64,000 nt of DNA, from NCBI GenBank assembly GCA_030847615.1, contig JAUMIR010000004.1, positions 226,466,501-226,530,500 of the forward strand, given 5' to 3'. Under the pieces are notes generated by a model. The model saw nothing but the letters and a program-made list of their open reading frames with translations, did not search any database and was not told the origin of the DNA. The translations under genes were made by a program, and so were the position numbers. Positions 21,769-34,290 of the stretch are shown piece by piece. This DNA comes from Gambelia wislizenii. Taxonomy: Eukaryota; Chordata; Lepidosauria; Squamata; Crotaphytidae. How positions within the stretch are numbered: the stretch's first letter is position 1; the number at the start of each line of letters is the position of its first letter.

Positions 21769-22380
21769 CTTTGAAGGAAGAGCCATTTCAGTATTTTGCT
21801 TTTTATTCCCTGAAATAATGCATGAAAACGAAGAGAGTGTCAACAAGTGTGGCTCACCTCTAAAACCTGCTGATTAGAATTGGTCTCCCCTGATTAATCA
21901 ACTGTAGTATGAGAATAAAATTACTGATTAAACCATGTGAAGAAAGAAAATAATTATATATTTGATGAGATCTGACTTCTTTGATTTATACATGAGTTGA
22001 TTAGTAATGCTAATATTAAAGGAGTGTTCCCTTGTTCTGTATACAACATCTGTGTTTTTTAAAGGTTAGCAAAGAGGTAGGGACCTCTTGGAGACATTTC
22101 ATGCTAGTGTTAATCTCATCCAGAGCTATGCCTATATTAATCTGCATGACTTCAATATGATGCCTAGTGTATTCCTTAATGTTGTCTTGCATGAGCAGGC
22201 AGGCAGGAGAGGACATGCAAGCAGTGATTCTGCTGAAAATGAAAGGCCTCCATTAACAGGTTAATTACTACCTTAATTAAAAGAGCTCTTAATACCGTTA
22301 TGTAAACTATAGTGTACCATCTTTTAGAATACTGAATTGCATATTATAGTAGATATAGAAAAGCAGTTTAAAGGTGTATC
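21769..22380. other. Intron, nothing recognised
   Basis: No exon, repeat boundary or long frame supported. Confidence 0.4.
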
Positions 22381-22575
22381 AGAATCATCGAATCATAGAG
22401 TTGGAAGAGACTTTAAGGGCCACTCAGTCCAATGTTCTACCATGCAAGAACAATCAAAGCTTGCCCGACAGATGGCCATCCAGCCTCTGTTTAAAAACCT
22501 CCAAAGGTGAAGACACCACCATACTCCAAAGCAGCATGTTCAACTGTCAAAACAGCTCTTACCATCAAATTGAAA
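22381..22575 (-). mobile_element. CR1 LINE 3' fragment, older copy
   Basis: gaatcatcgaatcatagag, then gttggaagagac and gatggccatccagcctctg. It has more substitutions and small gaps than the copies at 17310 and 18918, so it is probably an older insertion. Confidence 0.82.
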
Positions 22576-23108
22576 TGTCTTTTTTTCCCCTTTTGAGAAG
22601 CATAAGAAGCTGAGTTTTTGCTTATGGACAACATTCTCTGTATGCATTATCTTGTACTGTTCAGTTTTGGAGGCCCTGTTCTGTGTTTCCCTGCCAGCTT
22701 AAAGTTTAGCACATGGCCACCAGGAACAGGGGCTTCTTAGCTGAGGTATCAGTTTTCTGGAAAGGCTTCTATAAGGAGGACTGCATAGCTCCAGTGCTTG
22801 AGTACCTTGAGATACTAGTTAGGAAAATGGTTCTTCTGGAAAGAAATTGGATTGATTGATTCTGCTGGGGGGGGGGTTAAACATTTTTTATTATGAGCTT
22901 TTATGAAAATAATTATTTACTTCTTGTTTATTTCATTGTGCAAATTCTAATTTTAATAATTATAGTCTGTTTCTCAGAAGAGTTTGATGTAATTTTTAAA
23001 AGAAATAATAAATAGCTCTATTAAAATGAGAGTTTTTCTTCTCATCCACAAAATGCTAAAAACTTTGATGTCCCAAATATATTAACCCAAGGAAGTACTT
23101 TAAATATG
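22576..23108. other. Intron, nothing recognised
   Basis: Contains a G run (ggggggggg near 22868). Otherwise unassigned. Confidence 0.4.
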
Positions 23109-23343
23109 CAGTTGTTCCTTCATATCCACGGATTTGGTATCCATGGATTTAAGTATTCACGGCTTGAAAATATTCTTTAAAAAAAATAAACCAAAAAGCA
23201 AACCTTAATTTTGCCATCTTATATAAGGGACACCATTTTGCTATGCCATTGCATATAATGGGACTTGAATATTCACGGATTTTGGTATGCATGGGGGCAG
23301 GGGTTCCTGAAACCAAACCCCAGCGAATATGAAGGGACAACTG
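23109..23343. mobile_element. Tigger-type MITE, intact 235-bp copy
   Basis: Left end cagttgttccttcatatcc, right end gaatatgaagggacaactg, a 19-bp nearly perfect inverted pair, with TA on the right. The interior (aatataatgggacttgaat, gccatcttatataaggg) is shared with 8694-9812 and, inverted, with 50855-51086. Confidence 0.87.
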
Positions 23344-23387
23344 TATTATTGATGGGTTCAGGGAAGATGAAAAGAAATACTACTTTC

Positions 23388-24204
23388 TTTCTCTCTCTGG
23401 CTTTTCTTCTCAAATGAAGATTCAGGAAAGATTCATCCCGCACTTTCTCCAAGCGCGCTGATGACTAAAAAGGCCAATCCGAGATAAACAAGTCTGGTTG
23501 CAGAAAGCACAACAGAAGGTCTCCTTGGGTGATGTTTCTGGGTTGTGATTCTTTCTGCGTTGTTGTTTCTCTTCAAGACTTGTTCGGCATGAGTTCTCAA
23601 ATAAGGCTGCAGCATTGTGGATAGTGCGTCTCCATGCCTCCCGATGTGAGGCCAGGGCGGACCACTGTTGGTGATCAGTTTGGGCGAGCCTGAGATGTTG
23701 TTTCAGGGAGTCCTTGTATCGCTTTTTTGGAGCGCCCCTCTTACGCTGACCCATGGCGAGTTCACCGTAGAGTACTATTTTTGGGAGGCGATGGTCCTCC
23801 ATCCTAGAAACGTGCCCTGCCCAGCGCAGCTGTGTTCTCAGTATCATGGCCTGAATGCTGGTGATCCCTGCTTGCTCAGGGACAGCAACATTCGTCACAT
23901 AGTCAGTCCAGTGTATATTTAGGATTGTGCGTAGACAGTGCTGATGAAAGCGTTTGAGGAGTCGTAAGTGTTGGCGATAGGTGATCCATGTTTCAGACCC
24001 GTAAAGGAGAATAGACAGTACAATGGCTCTATACACACTGATTTTTGTGCTTCACCTCAGGTGTTTATTACTCCAGACTCTTTTGTAAAGTCTTCCAGAT
24101 GCGCTATATGCCTTTGCTAATCTGTGATCGATCTCTTTGTTAATCTTGGCATCTGAGGAGATGATGCTTCCCAGGTAGGTGAACTGCTGAATGGACTTAA
24201 GCAC
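23388..24204 (-). mobile_element. Non-LTR LINE 3' end, copy 1
   Basis: Minus-strand coding sequence for the region after the RT catalytic core: an open frame over 23422-24036 includes LLYGSETWITYRQHLRLLKR, QLRWAGHVSRMEDHRLPK, LYGELAMGQRKRGAPKKRYK, and a C-terminal cysteine motif CAFCNQTCLSRIGLFSH, a zinc-binding-like finger seen at the end of several non-LTR retrotransposon ORFs. A preceding frame (about 24040-24200) gives SSDAKIDKEIDHRLAK-like text after a frameshift. The clade is not certain (RTE- or L2-like by general look). 5'-truncated; the second copy is at 45673. Confidence 0.82.
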
Positions 24205-26114
24205 AGATTACACAACATTTAATTAAACAGATTGCCATATTGATTCACAGAGACTTTTAAGAAAAAAAAGTAACTTTAAGATGCTCTTTCTGTAATCAAT
24301 GTTATATTCTTTAAACAAGAATCTTTAAAATCCCTTTGCAGGCCAGCCTAAGAGTCAGATGAGATGTACAGAGAGTTGAAACACACAGTCACACAAAATG
24401 ATTGGATAAAATAAGGCCACAAAAACTATATTAATTTCAGATGTATGGGCTTAGCCTGGCATGTGGCTGTGACATGTTAGATAAGCCACTTGTCATCTAA
24501 TATACCTCAACCCCTGATCTTCTTGCTGGGAGGCAACCATGGAGTGACAGCAAGGAATCAATGTGGGTGGCAACCACTGTTCAGTTTCTGCATCACCTGG
24601 GAGTGAGGCTGTTCACAGGGCCCCCAAACAGGACCTGTCTTCACTACCCTGCTGCTTCATGGGGATCCCTAAATGCTACTTTACAGGGGTTCCTTAAGGC
24701 GACCCCTGTAAAATAGAGAGGATGGACACTTGCTCCTCCCCCCCCCCAAAAAAACATTGATCTGGTCCCATGCCACACTGCCTCTCTTTGTATTGTGACA
24801 AAGTAGCATAACAGGACAATGTGAAGCCATCAACAACAATTAAACAGCTATCAAAGCAGTACCTTAAGCTTAAAACATAGGGTTGGTGGGTGGCGGAAAA
24901 ACCACTGAAGACCAGACTGCCATAACTGTGCTGGGGGACTGGATTTTATCCTCACCCCTACACTACTGAGTGAATCCTTCAGTACCATAAGGCTTGCCCT
25001 CCTCAGCTGCTGATTAGCCAACACCCCCCTACCCCTGTAAAACCAGTGTGTAGTCTCCTAGGAGCAAAAAGTCAGCACACTGAGGGAAATGGCAGCTCTG
25101 TGCTGCCTGCCAACTCACAGACCTGTAGATTTATTAATAGTAATTTGGGAGGCTCCTGCTTTAAAAACAAACAACTGAGTGGACCTCTGAATATGTACTA
25201 GAGTATGCGAGCAAACTGCAATTGATTGTGGTTTTTATCAAACTTTTCTTGAGGGCTTCTCCAAGGTCCTCAGGCTAGATGGACTAGGGCTGCAGTCCTA
25301 TACCTATTTCACTGGAAGTCCCACTGAATTAAGTGGCTCTGAATTTGGAGTAGTATATATGGATTATATTCTAAATGGACATCTTATCTGATCTAGTGAA
25401 AACTGCTTATATTTTACATATGAATTAAATATACCTTTTGTGGTATCTGGTACCTAAATTAAAGGTGCAAGAAGCCTAGCTTGTACATTTGTGGACCCAA
25501 ATAATTTGATATCAAAGCTGACATTTGATATCAAAGCTGTTCAGAGTTGATTATAGTTCATGTATTAGTATTATAAGAATGAGACTTGAGCTAATTTCTT
25601 CCTTGCTTTCCCCATATACTGAGACCTGAAATGTCTGATCCTATTTTGCAGTAAGAAAAAGAGCAAGACAAATAGAAGTCTATAGATTCACAAGAAAAAA
25701 AGTTTGCACCCAACATATTCTAAACATCTTTGGGAGCTTTCTTAGATAGTATCAAAGTGTGGGTTTGGCTTCCAGCTGTGTTGTAAATGGCATCTTCCTC
25801 CCTATTTTATGTCAAACCTCAGTTTACCAATTTGTTTGTACCTGACAAACAATGGCTTGGACATTATTTTCAGCCCTGGTTTGTAGGTGGGATTTATTTT
25901 ACTTCTCATGGCAGTGGACCATGGTTCAGTTTCACATCTCTGGTCTCCTTATATTGATTGATGGGAACTGCAACAGATTGGGAAGGAGTCATTAGGAAAT
26001 GGTGCTGCCACTTGAATGTTTTTCCAGTCTTTATGCCTCAGCCCAGCTTACCACTCCCCTGTTACTCTATTCACATTTGAGGATTCATTTGTTGGACAAA
26101 ATAATATTATAATA
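24205..26114. other. Intron, mostly unique
   Basis: No gene. Two local structures are visible: a hairpin at about 24681-24713 (ttacaggggt against acccctgtaa) and a 19-20 bp tandem duplication at about 25505-25543 (atttgatatcaaagctg twice). Confidence 0.5.
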
Positions 26115-26377
26115 CAGTCAAACCCCTCTATTTGTGGGGGTTTGGTTCCCAGACTTATTGTATATACTGGAAACTGTGGATAAGGCAAACACTATTAAAA
26201 TAAAGGACTTCAAGTAAAAACATATCATAGAATTGCATTGGAGGGCCTAGAAGATGCCTGGAGAGGAGCCTCTCTAGGCATTTTCCAGCACAACTCAATG
26301 GTCTGTGTCCTCTCTTTTGTGCCCCACAGATATCTGAAACTGTGGATATTGGTTCTGTGGCTACGGGGGTCCAACTG
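26115..26377. mobile_element. Tigger-type MITE
   Basis: TA on both sides. Left cagtcaaacccctctatttg, right ggctacgggggtccaactg. The interior (ggcattttccagcac, gtggatattggttctgtgg) is shared with a decayed copy at 44660. Confidence 0.82.
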
Positions 26378-26948
26378 TACTTGGTTGCCAAGAGTATGTG
26401 GGATCACAGAGCTCATTCTGCAGTGTGACTCCTGGCTGAGATTCTGCAAGAAGTTGGACAGTATTCTGCTTTAGTAATCAAACTCCATTGTGTTAGGCAC
26501 TTTACATCTCTCCCTAGAGGAGCAAGGCATTTTTTAAAAATCTGTGGGTTACATTTTTTTTAATTAATAAATTGCAATGCTGCCTTTTCTCATGCAAAAT
26601 TACAAAGCAGTGTTTATGTTTTCTGAAAGTTCTATATGGCAACCTGTGCATTAATGTTCTTGCTTCCTGCATACAGTTTTCAGACTATGTAAGTTCAGAC
26701 TGTAAAAAACATGCATGGCTAAATACAGTGAATTCAAATGTGTACACATTCAGAGCCTGATTCTGTGCCTTGCTATGCGGGGACATCAGAGCATAGGCTG
26801 TGGGCAGTGTTTTGGGCACAGGTACAAAGGGACAGTTCACATCTCTGTTTTCCAGCATTAGATGTTGCCACAGCTCATTTGTCTTGCATAAGATGGTGCT
26901 CTAGTTATTGCACTACATTTTGGGAGTTTAATAGACTAAATCCTTATA
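26378..26948. other. Intron, nothing recognised
   Basis: No exon or repeat boundary seen. Confidence 0.4.
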
Positions 26949-27906
26949 CAGTAGGACCCCATATCCATGGGGGATTGGTTCCAGGGCCTACCGCGGCAAT
27001 GAATTCCGCAGATAATAGTGAATTCCCCCCCCCCCGGTCACCATTGCTTGCCATGGAAGCCATCCAATCAGGCAAAGGGAGAAGGGAAGCGAGACCTCTC
27101 TTCCCCCTCCCATCACCATAGGAGCCACTGGAGCCATGGGGAGGGCAAAGGGAGAAGGGAGGCGCGACCTCCCCCTCTCCTCCCATTGCCATTGGAGCCA
27201 TGGGGGGTGAAGGGAGAAGGGAGGCAAGACCCCTTCCTCCCCTCCCTTTGCCCTCCCGTCGCCATTGCAGCCACCGGAGCCATGGGGTGGGGAAGGGAGC
27301 GTCAGGTGGTAGCACGCACTGGGAACCTCTTTTAAAGGTCCAAGCAACAGAGTAAATGTTCCATCAGGTATCAGAACAAAGGCAAAGACACAGACTTCTG
27401 TCTAAAATCTTCTTGTTTTTTACTTGAACATAATAAAGGCTATTTACAATATATTACAGCATCTACAAAAGAAAAAACATCTTCACACTTCAAGATTCAA
27501 ATCAGAACTGCTCAGTTCAACTTCATAGGACAAACCTAAACATCCAGCTCTGCAGAGTTCCTAGCACCTCCCCCCAGTTAGCTCTGCTCCAGCTCCAGGG
27601 CTGTGAGTTCAACAGAATGGATACATTTGCAACTGCCAGCTAGCTCTGCAGATCTGTGCATCAGAGATCTACTACATCAGAGCTTCTTTAGAGAATAAAT
27701 CTAACCACTGTATGTCCCAGTATCCTGAGAGGGAGAATGAAGGCAAGACCTCTCCTCCCCTCCCTTCGCCCTCCCATTTTCATTTCCTCCACAGAAGCTA
27801 TCCGGAAACCTCCTTCCCTCCCTCCCCTGTCCACCTCCCCCACTGTTGCCAACCACGGATAATTGAATCAGAGGTTGGCGAGTCAGTGGAAGTGGGGGTG
27901 CTACTG
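26949..27906. mobile_element. Tigger-type MITE with GC-rich repeats, interrupted
   Basis: TA-flanked. The left end cagtaggaccccatatcc and right end gtgggggtgctactg pair as inverted ends, as in the 11079 copy. The left core has three or four units of about 65-70 bp (ccattggagccatgg, gggagaagggaggc, gacctcccc). The module is cut at about 27301 by a foreign segment and resumes at about 27723. Confidence 0.78.
27302..27722. mobile_element. Unclassified 420-bp insertion
   Basis: Sequence unlike the GC-rich host MITE begins tcaggtggtagcacg and ends agtatcctga, giving short tcagg/cctga inverted ends. It has an aataaa-containing stretch (cataataaaggctattt, about 27430) and an A-rich region. It may be a short LTR or another small transposon; I could not fix the duplication. 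Confidence 0.45.
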
Positions 27907-27970
27907 TAGTTGAAATTGTATGTTTCAATTCATGGGTTAAGCACTGAAGGAAAACGACTGTTGAAAAATA

Positions 27971-28488
27971 GATTTTCCCTGGGGTTTTTCCAGGCTGTGA
28001 GGCCGTGTTCTGGAATAGTTTCTTTCTAATGTTTAGCCTGCATCTATGGCTGGCATCTTCAGAGAATGGTTGAGTAGCAGTGTGTGTGGAGTTTATATAT
28101 TGTGAACCCCTGTTGGGGAGTATATGTAAATTTGTGTAATTGAATGGTTAGTTTCTGGGTATAGAAATGCAAGGATGATTAGTGTCTGTTTGTCTAATGG
28201 TTGGTTGATGGCCCATTACCAACCGTTAGCCAAACAGACACTAATCATCCTTGCATTTCTATAACCAGAAACTAACCATTCAATTACACAAATTTACATA
28301 TACTCCCCAACAGGGGTTCACAATATATAAACTCCACACACACCCCTACCCAAACATTCTCTGAAGATGCCAGCCACATACGCAGGGAAAACATCAGAAA
28401 GAAACTATTCCAGAACACGGCCTCACAGCCTGGAAAAAAACCCAAGGAAAATCTATGGATGCCGGCCATGAAAGCCTTCGACTTCACA
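27971..28488. mobile_element. Palindromic Penelope-like copy B
   Basis: 518 bp between perfect 12-bp duplications (tgttgaaaaata, 27959-27970 and 28489-28500). Left half (ttttccaggctgtgaggc, gctggcatcttcagagaatgg) and right half (cattctctgaagatgccagcc, cctcacagcctgg) are inverted copies, meeting near 28210 in an almost seamless hairpin (ctaatggttgg / ccaaccgttag-like). Both arms keep ctgaaga but have lost GAAAC: taaacatt on the left arm, aaaacatc on the right. It is therefore a Penelope-derived palindrome with dead hammerhead cores. Confidence 0.82.
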
Positions 28489-28500
28489 TGTTGAAAAATA

Positions 28501-31500
28501 AATTTTCTTGACACTTCTGGGGCTGCCAAATATAGAAGTAATCATATTTATATTTAAGGCTGCAGTCTTAGTCACATTATCCAGGGAGTAAATTGCATTG
28601 AATGGAATGGGATTTATTTCTCAATAGACATGTATAATATTGCACTGTAAGTTTTGCTTGAAGACTTTTTTTTAAGGAATCAGAAAACTCACATTACTGA
28701 GATTATGATAAATAAGAATGATGATGACTGTAGGCCGTCTTGAATAGAAACGAAAATTGTAGGTTTGGATTTTAATACAGTTGTCAATAAGCATATACTG
28801 TACATATTATAGCCTCATGTGAGCATGCGTAAGAAAGGAAATCCATTTCTACTGAGACTAGTACATAATAGTGTTTGCCATGCTATTAGAGCTATACTGA
28901 TCAGTAATTTTGGGAACAGAGTGCTAAATAAACACGGGGGGTTGGAAATGAAGTCTGTTCAATGATGGATTAATTTGAGTAATATATTATATTGTGTTAT
29001 GCTGTCAAATATTAGCAGTTAATACATTCCTTAGGACCTTTTTTCCACCCCTGTTTTTGAACAGCATGTGGTATGCTCCCAGATGCGGGCATGCATTCTG
29101 GTATACCACATCTCCTGACAGCTTGCATTCAGCTTAGGGAGCAGCAATGGAAGGAAATGCTACTGCATGCCTAAATTATATGTGAATGACCAATTGAGAA
29201 GTGATATATCCTGTTTTGTTTTGTGGAGGAGGAATGGATCAGTAGCATCACTCTTCATTACTACATCAGGGAAGATGCACATTACAGGAGCTGTTTGGTA
29301 ATTGGGGGTTTCACTTGACCAGCACTGTGCTTCTGTTTACTTGGCTGTTTCTCTCTACCATGTCATCTCCAGGAACCACTGAAAATAATCAGAAGAATTC
29401 TTGTAGGTGAACGTTTATTATGGTTACCATTTGTTGAGCTGTTATTATTAAAGGCTGGTCTAAAACATAAAGTAATTTCAAGCTGTTTTTAAACATTTGT
29501 GTTGCTTAGCTTGTAATGCGTATTCTGACAGTGGAATAGCTAGATATTGGCTTCATGTAGCTAATCAGAATAAAATACATATTGCATAGCAGAAGTTATT
29601 ATTCCTTTCCATTAAGGACAACATGAAATTCATATATGAGCAGGCATGAATCTAAACTAATTATAATTTAGATCTGTAATTGTATAAGTGTTTACAGAAA
29701 TGTGTATTTTCAGGCATTGGGTAAAAAATTTTTCAAACAGACTCCTTTTTAAAAGAAGTTGCTAATATCACAGACAACTGATTTATTAAACTGTGCCATG
29801 TTTAGTAATGAGGAGTATTTCTGTTGAATTGTTAATTTAACACTGGTTGTTGGCATCCTCTACAAGCATATTATAAAATTAAGCAGGTCTTGGATTTACT
29901 AGATTTGAAATGGCTTGTTAAAAGAATTTGTATAGCAGCCCATGATCTCTTTTGTTTGTAAGATAGGAAAATGAGAGATTTGCTTCTGTTGTGATCCTTT
30001 TTGTGTTGAAAGCAGTAACAGAAAAGTCTTGTTTGTGAATGAACATTTCTTCAGGTATGTGCGGTGTAATAAAAATATTTTTTAAAAATATTTTATGCAG
30101 GAAAAGCTTATTAAAAAATAAAGACAGCTCATGTGTGCTTCAGTTAGGTTCAAATACAGAGTTACTCTAAGCTTGGTATGTAACCTTTCTTTAGAAAATG
30201 TTTAATGCACTTAGCGTTGTGGTGGGTTGTATTTTCAGATGTTACCAAGATGTATTATTACATTTCTCTATTTTTTTTAAAAAAAAAAATCAGCAATAGG
30301 CATATTCCAAAATGGCAGTTGCTGTTTTTTACCCTGAATATAATTTTATGACATGCTGTAGTGTCTATTTTACCATTCTTGTCTGTTATCATAAGAGATC
30401 CACATTTTGATTAGATTCATAACTGGTGTTTTGTTCTTTGGTATTCACTCCTCTTAACAGTATCTTTACGTTTCTTTTCTTATTACATAATGTCTTATAG
30501 GTAGAGATTGTGGGGATAAGTAAATAAACTGAACTAAAGCTTCTCTATGGTCTGAAATGTGGAATACTGTATAGGCATTGTGGAAATTTAATAACTAGAG
30601 TGATGACGTGGAAAGGGATGTCTACATTTTGCCATGTCCTCACCAGGAACCACTAGTCGTTGAAATTATCTATTGATACTGTAGCCAGGTTGTGGAATTC
30701 TTGCAACAAAATGCTTGCCTGTTTTATACTATCAGAATAGCTGGGAGTTAATCCTCAAAGTAAATTTTATTTCTTCTTTTTTACTTAAGCATTTGTCTCA
30801 GATTTTAAAAACCTCACCATTCAAGTGAGATATTGGGATAATTTATATTACATGACAATCCAGGGATCTGGGTTAAACTGAGGTTATCAATGACTAGCTG
30901 TGCACACTATCTGATCAATTCCATGGTTTATTTATTACGTTGTACAAACTTGGGTACTTTTTCTTATGTGGCTTGCTACTCTTCTGACAAGAAATGATAC
31001 AGAGTTTGTTTTGCCTCTCTGGTTTCTTGAGACAAAAACAAAGAAAGAAGAGAGGACCATGTTTGGACAACATGTTAAATCACATAATGAAGCTCTGTGG
31101 TTTGTTTAGCCTCTCCAGTTGCAAGTGGCTTGTGTATAATACGTTAGGGTTCCAATGCTTCCCTGGTTTCTTGTGTCATTGGAACTGGGCCAGTACATCT
31201 CTCCAGGAATCATTCCAAGAAACTCTCAATATGGAGCGGATTATTAGATTGGAAGGGACATTGAACAAGAAGGACTTATTTAAACACACACACACACACA
31301 CACACACACACTGTATATTTGATTTATTTATTCCACTAGTCAGAACAGGAGTGCAAAATTCTAACTAGAACCAAGCTTCTGTATCTGGTTTTGATAAATA
31401 ATGTTGCGGGGGGAGGGGAGAAGAATTACTAGTCACACCACAACTGTAGGTGTGCTACAACATTTAATATATTCTTAACTGAAGATGTGGGGTGGAGGCA

Positions 31501-31999
31501 GCTAAACAGGTTATTTTTTTAAAGGTCAGAAAATTATACAGACCAACTATCTTGCAAATGTTTCCAAAGCCTACCTGATAATACCCACAACCAGCCTATG
31601 GCCACATCTGCTTTATTGCCATCATACACAGCCAGGATGATTCCAAAGTACCTTCATTTCATCAGCATCACAGTACAAATACCAATGACTGGAGAGAGAT
31701 AGGAGAGGTGTATAAATACATACATGTTGTGCAGAATGTGAAAGAGCTTTTCTCCCTCTGTCATAATGCTAGAACCCATGGTTGTCCACTGAACCTGAAT
31801 GGTTGGAGATTGAGAACACTGAATCTTTCTTGACACAACACAAAATTAAACAGGTATTTGTTTGCTACGGGATGCAGTAATATCTATTAACGTGGATGGC
31901 TATGAAAGAGAATATTCATTAAGAATAGGCCTATCCATAGTTACCAGTCAGGGTGGCTGTATACAGTATCACCTCTGCTATCAAAGGCAGTAGACTTCT
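28501..31999. other. Mostly unique intron
   Basis: About 3.5 kb of AT-rich sequence with few repeats. A (CA)n microsatellite lies at 31284-31311. No splice-flanked exon was recognised; the open frame at 30994 runs through the CA repeat and shows no domain. Confidence 0.55.
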
Positions 32000-32145
32000 G
32001 TATAGCAGTTACTGGGGAACATGAGAGGAAGATGCTGTTGAACACATGTCCTTCTTGTGAACTTCCCATAGGTGGCTGGTTGGCCACTATGGGAACAGGC
32101 CTTTTGTCTGATCCACCATGGTTGCTCTTATGTTCTTACTCTGCT
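32000..32145 (+). mobile_element. LINE 3' fragment (CR1/L3-like)
   Basis: The text cttctgtgaacttcccata-like, ggtggctggttggccact, gtctgatccaccatgg and cttatgttctta is a familiar LINE 3' block in reptile genomes. Family inferred from memory. Confidence 0.45.
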
Positions 32146-34200
32146 ATAGGCATTCTTCCAGGTGGGTTTTGAGTCTTCTTGTGATTGTCAACAGGCACTA
32201 TTTTATAACTACAACACACAAAGGGGACAGAAGAGCCTCATAACAACTCATCCACATAACTCCATGGGCAGCAAGATGTCTTTCTTGGACAAGTGTTGAA
32301 GGCCTACCCAGAGATGAAAAGGTTCTTTTTGTGAAGCACCTAGTGGGAGGACATGAAGCGAGGACAGCTATTGATAACATGCTGACAGCAGCAACCTCTA
32401 GTGGTTTCATGGCATGGAACTTAGAAGCAGGAGATGGGAGTTGAAATTCCAGTAAATATCTGGTTATGTGTGCACACAGTTGTGTCAGAAGCAGGGATAA
32501 CAGGTTTGTTACTTGCATATACCTATGAGACACACTTGCAGAGCAGTTTCTCATCTATGCAGTCACAGCAGTGTATAAAAAATAGATCCATCAAATGGCA
32601 TTTATTTACCTGGTCTTCAGCCTTAACATCTGGTCATAGATGTCAGGAATATGATTAGCAGGAGGAACCCTACCTAGGTAAAATGGCTCATGTTTTATAA
32701 ATGCAGGGATGGGCTTGGGTTTGAATAAATTCACATTAGGAAATGTAGGGAGGGACATTCTGCCCCACCACATCAGAGACAATCAAGAAGATTGCTAATG
32801 GCTTGATTCCTTCATGGGCCAATGTTGTTCTTCTCTGTTGCTATTTACTTCATGCACCCTGACATGCACCGCCAAACAGAATGCCTCTGTGAGCACAAGG
32901 TGCGACTGTCCTTAACCTTACTAAATGTCCACATTGTTTTCCCAGTCCCATTATGAGGACAACTGAAGCTATTTCAGTCTGTAATGGGGAAATAGCTTTA
33001 TCAATCCGTGGCAGCAAAGAAATAAAATATATGTTTGATAGACAACTGGTCAGAGTGTGTACAGGTCCCTTATGGCATCTGTTAGGAACATCTTGATCCA
33101 GTTAACCCAGTGGAAGACCAACCAAGGGCATATTTTGGTGGCCTCTTTCTTGACCTGCATGGAGCAGGATGTGGAAGGGATCCTGTACCTGTTGCAGAGC
33201 AACCTGTGGAAGGAAGGGGAGCAAAAAAGAACAACAGACAGTAGCTGAAGTACAGAGTCCCTGAATGATCTGCCAAAAGCTTCTGGGATACCAATATATG
33301 TGTTCTTTTTTTGGTTGTAGTGGAAGGAGGTATTCAATACGTGCTTGTGCAAGGACCTCCTCCATGCACACTACAGCTCAGCACTGCCATGACCATTTGG
33401 TGTCAGGGAGATGAGCTTCTGAGCATCATCTGGTTACAATCATGTGGTGGGAAGAGAGGAAGAGCTGTCATCTTTCTAGGTCTCCACCATATTTGCTAGA
33501 GTTCTGAAGGGCAACAGCTCTTGCTTTCAGCTGCAAAACCAAAACCCAATGCTCCCTGGGAGCCTCTGCCTCCTCCCAACCCACTGATTGGTAATGAGAA
33601 TGCATCCAGGTGCCTGTGAGTGGGCAGGACAGTAGCTGACTTGGGCACTAAGCTATTTTTTTTCTCATTCCACTGAAATTTTAGTGGTCCTACTACGATA
33701 GGCACCTATTAGTGCATCTCTCATTTCTGGTTCTTTGATTTTTGTCAAATTCATCAGTTGGGAGATCTTCAGTGTAGATCTGCTCTGTAAATTTTGTTCA
33801 TTTATTTTGTTTATACAGTTTGGGCCAATGCAACATAAGTGGTGATAGTTGATAAATGATGATTCATGGAAGTACAGAGATCATTGTGAAAGGTTTGCTT
33901 GAACACTTCAGTCCGCATATGTCCCAAAAATAATTTAAAATACAGTTTACAACTTCAAGCCAGATTATACTCCAGTCAGAGAAAGATGATTGTATAAACT
34001 AGTATGTGATCATCATCCATGCTCAAATACCCAAATGCAGGAATACAGAAGATTGTTATTTCCGTTCCTATGAGTTTCAGAAATTGAGCAGACAAGTTTG
34101 CTCATGTGAATTGGTCTGGAAGAACTGCATCAATGAATTAGTTGAAGCTTCTGTTTATTTGTCCAAGCTGATTCTGATGTCACACTGTAGTGGGTTGACT
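32146..34200. other. Intron, no gene recognised
   Basis: Several overlapping frames of 60-118 codons exist on both strands (32198-32554, 33050-33371, 33057-33248), but none shows a domain, splice sites or conserved composition. An old pseudogene cannot be excluded. Confidence 0.4.
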
Positions 34201-34290
34201 AAAGATGGTACATATTACCTCCTTGAGTCCCTATATTGGGAGAAAGGTGGGATATAAATAAATATAATATATAAAAATAAAATATTACCG
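34201..34290 (+). mobile_element. LINE 3' tail (L2/CR1-like)
   Basis: The ending ccctatattgggagaaaggtgggatataaataaatata resembles the 3' tail of L2-type LINEs (gggagaaaggtgggatata then taaa repeats). Confidence 0.45.

Noticed and set aside
33050..33371. Possible gene or processed pseudogene (frames on both strands)
   Set aside because: No recognised domain, no splice or poly-A evidence; left as unassigned.
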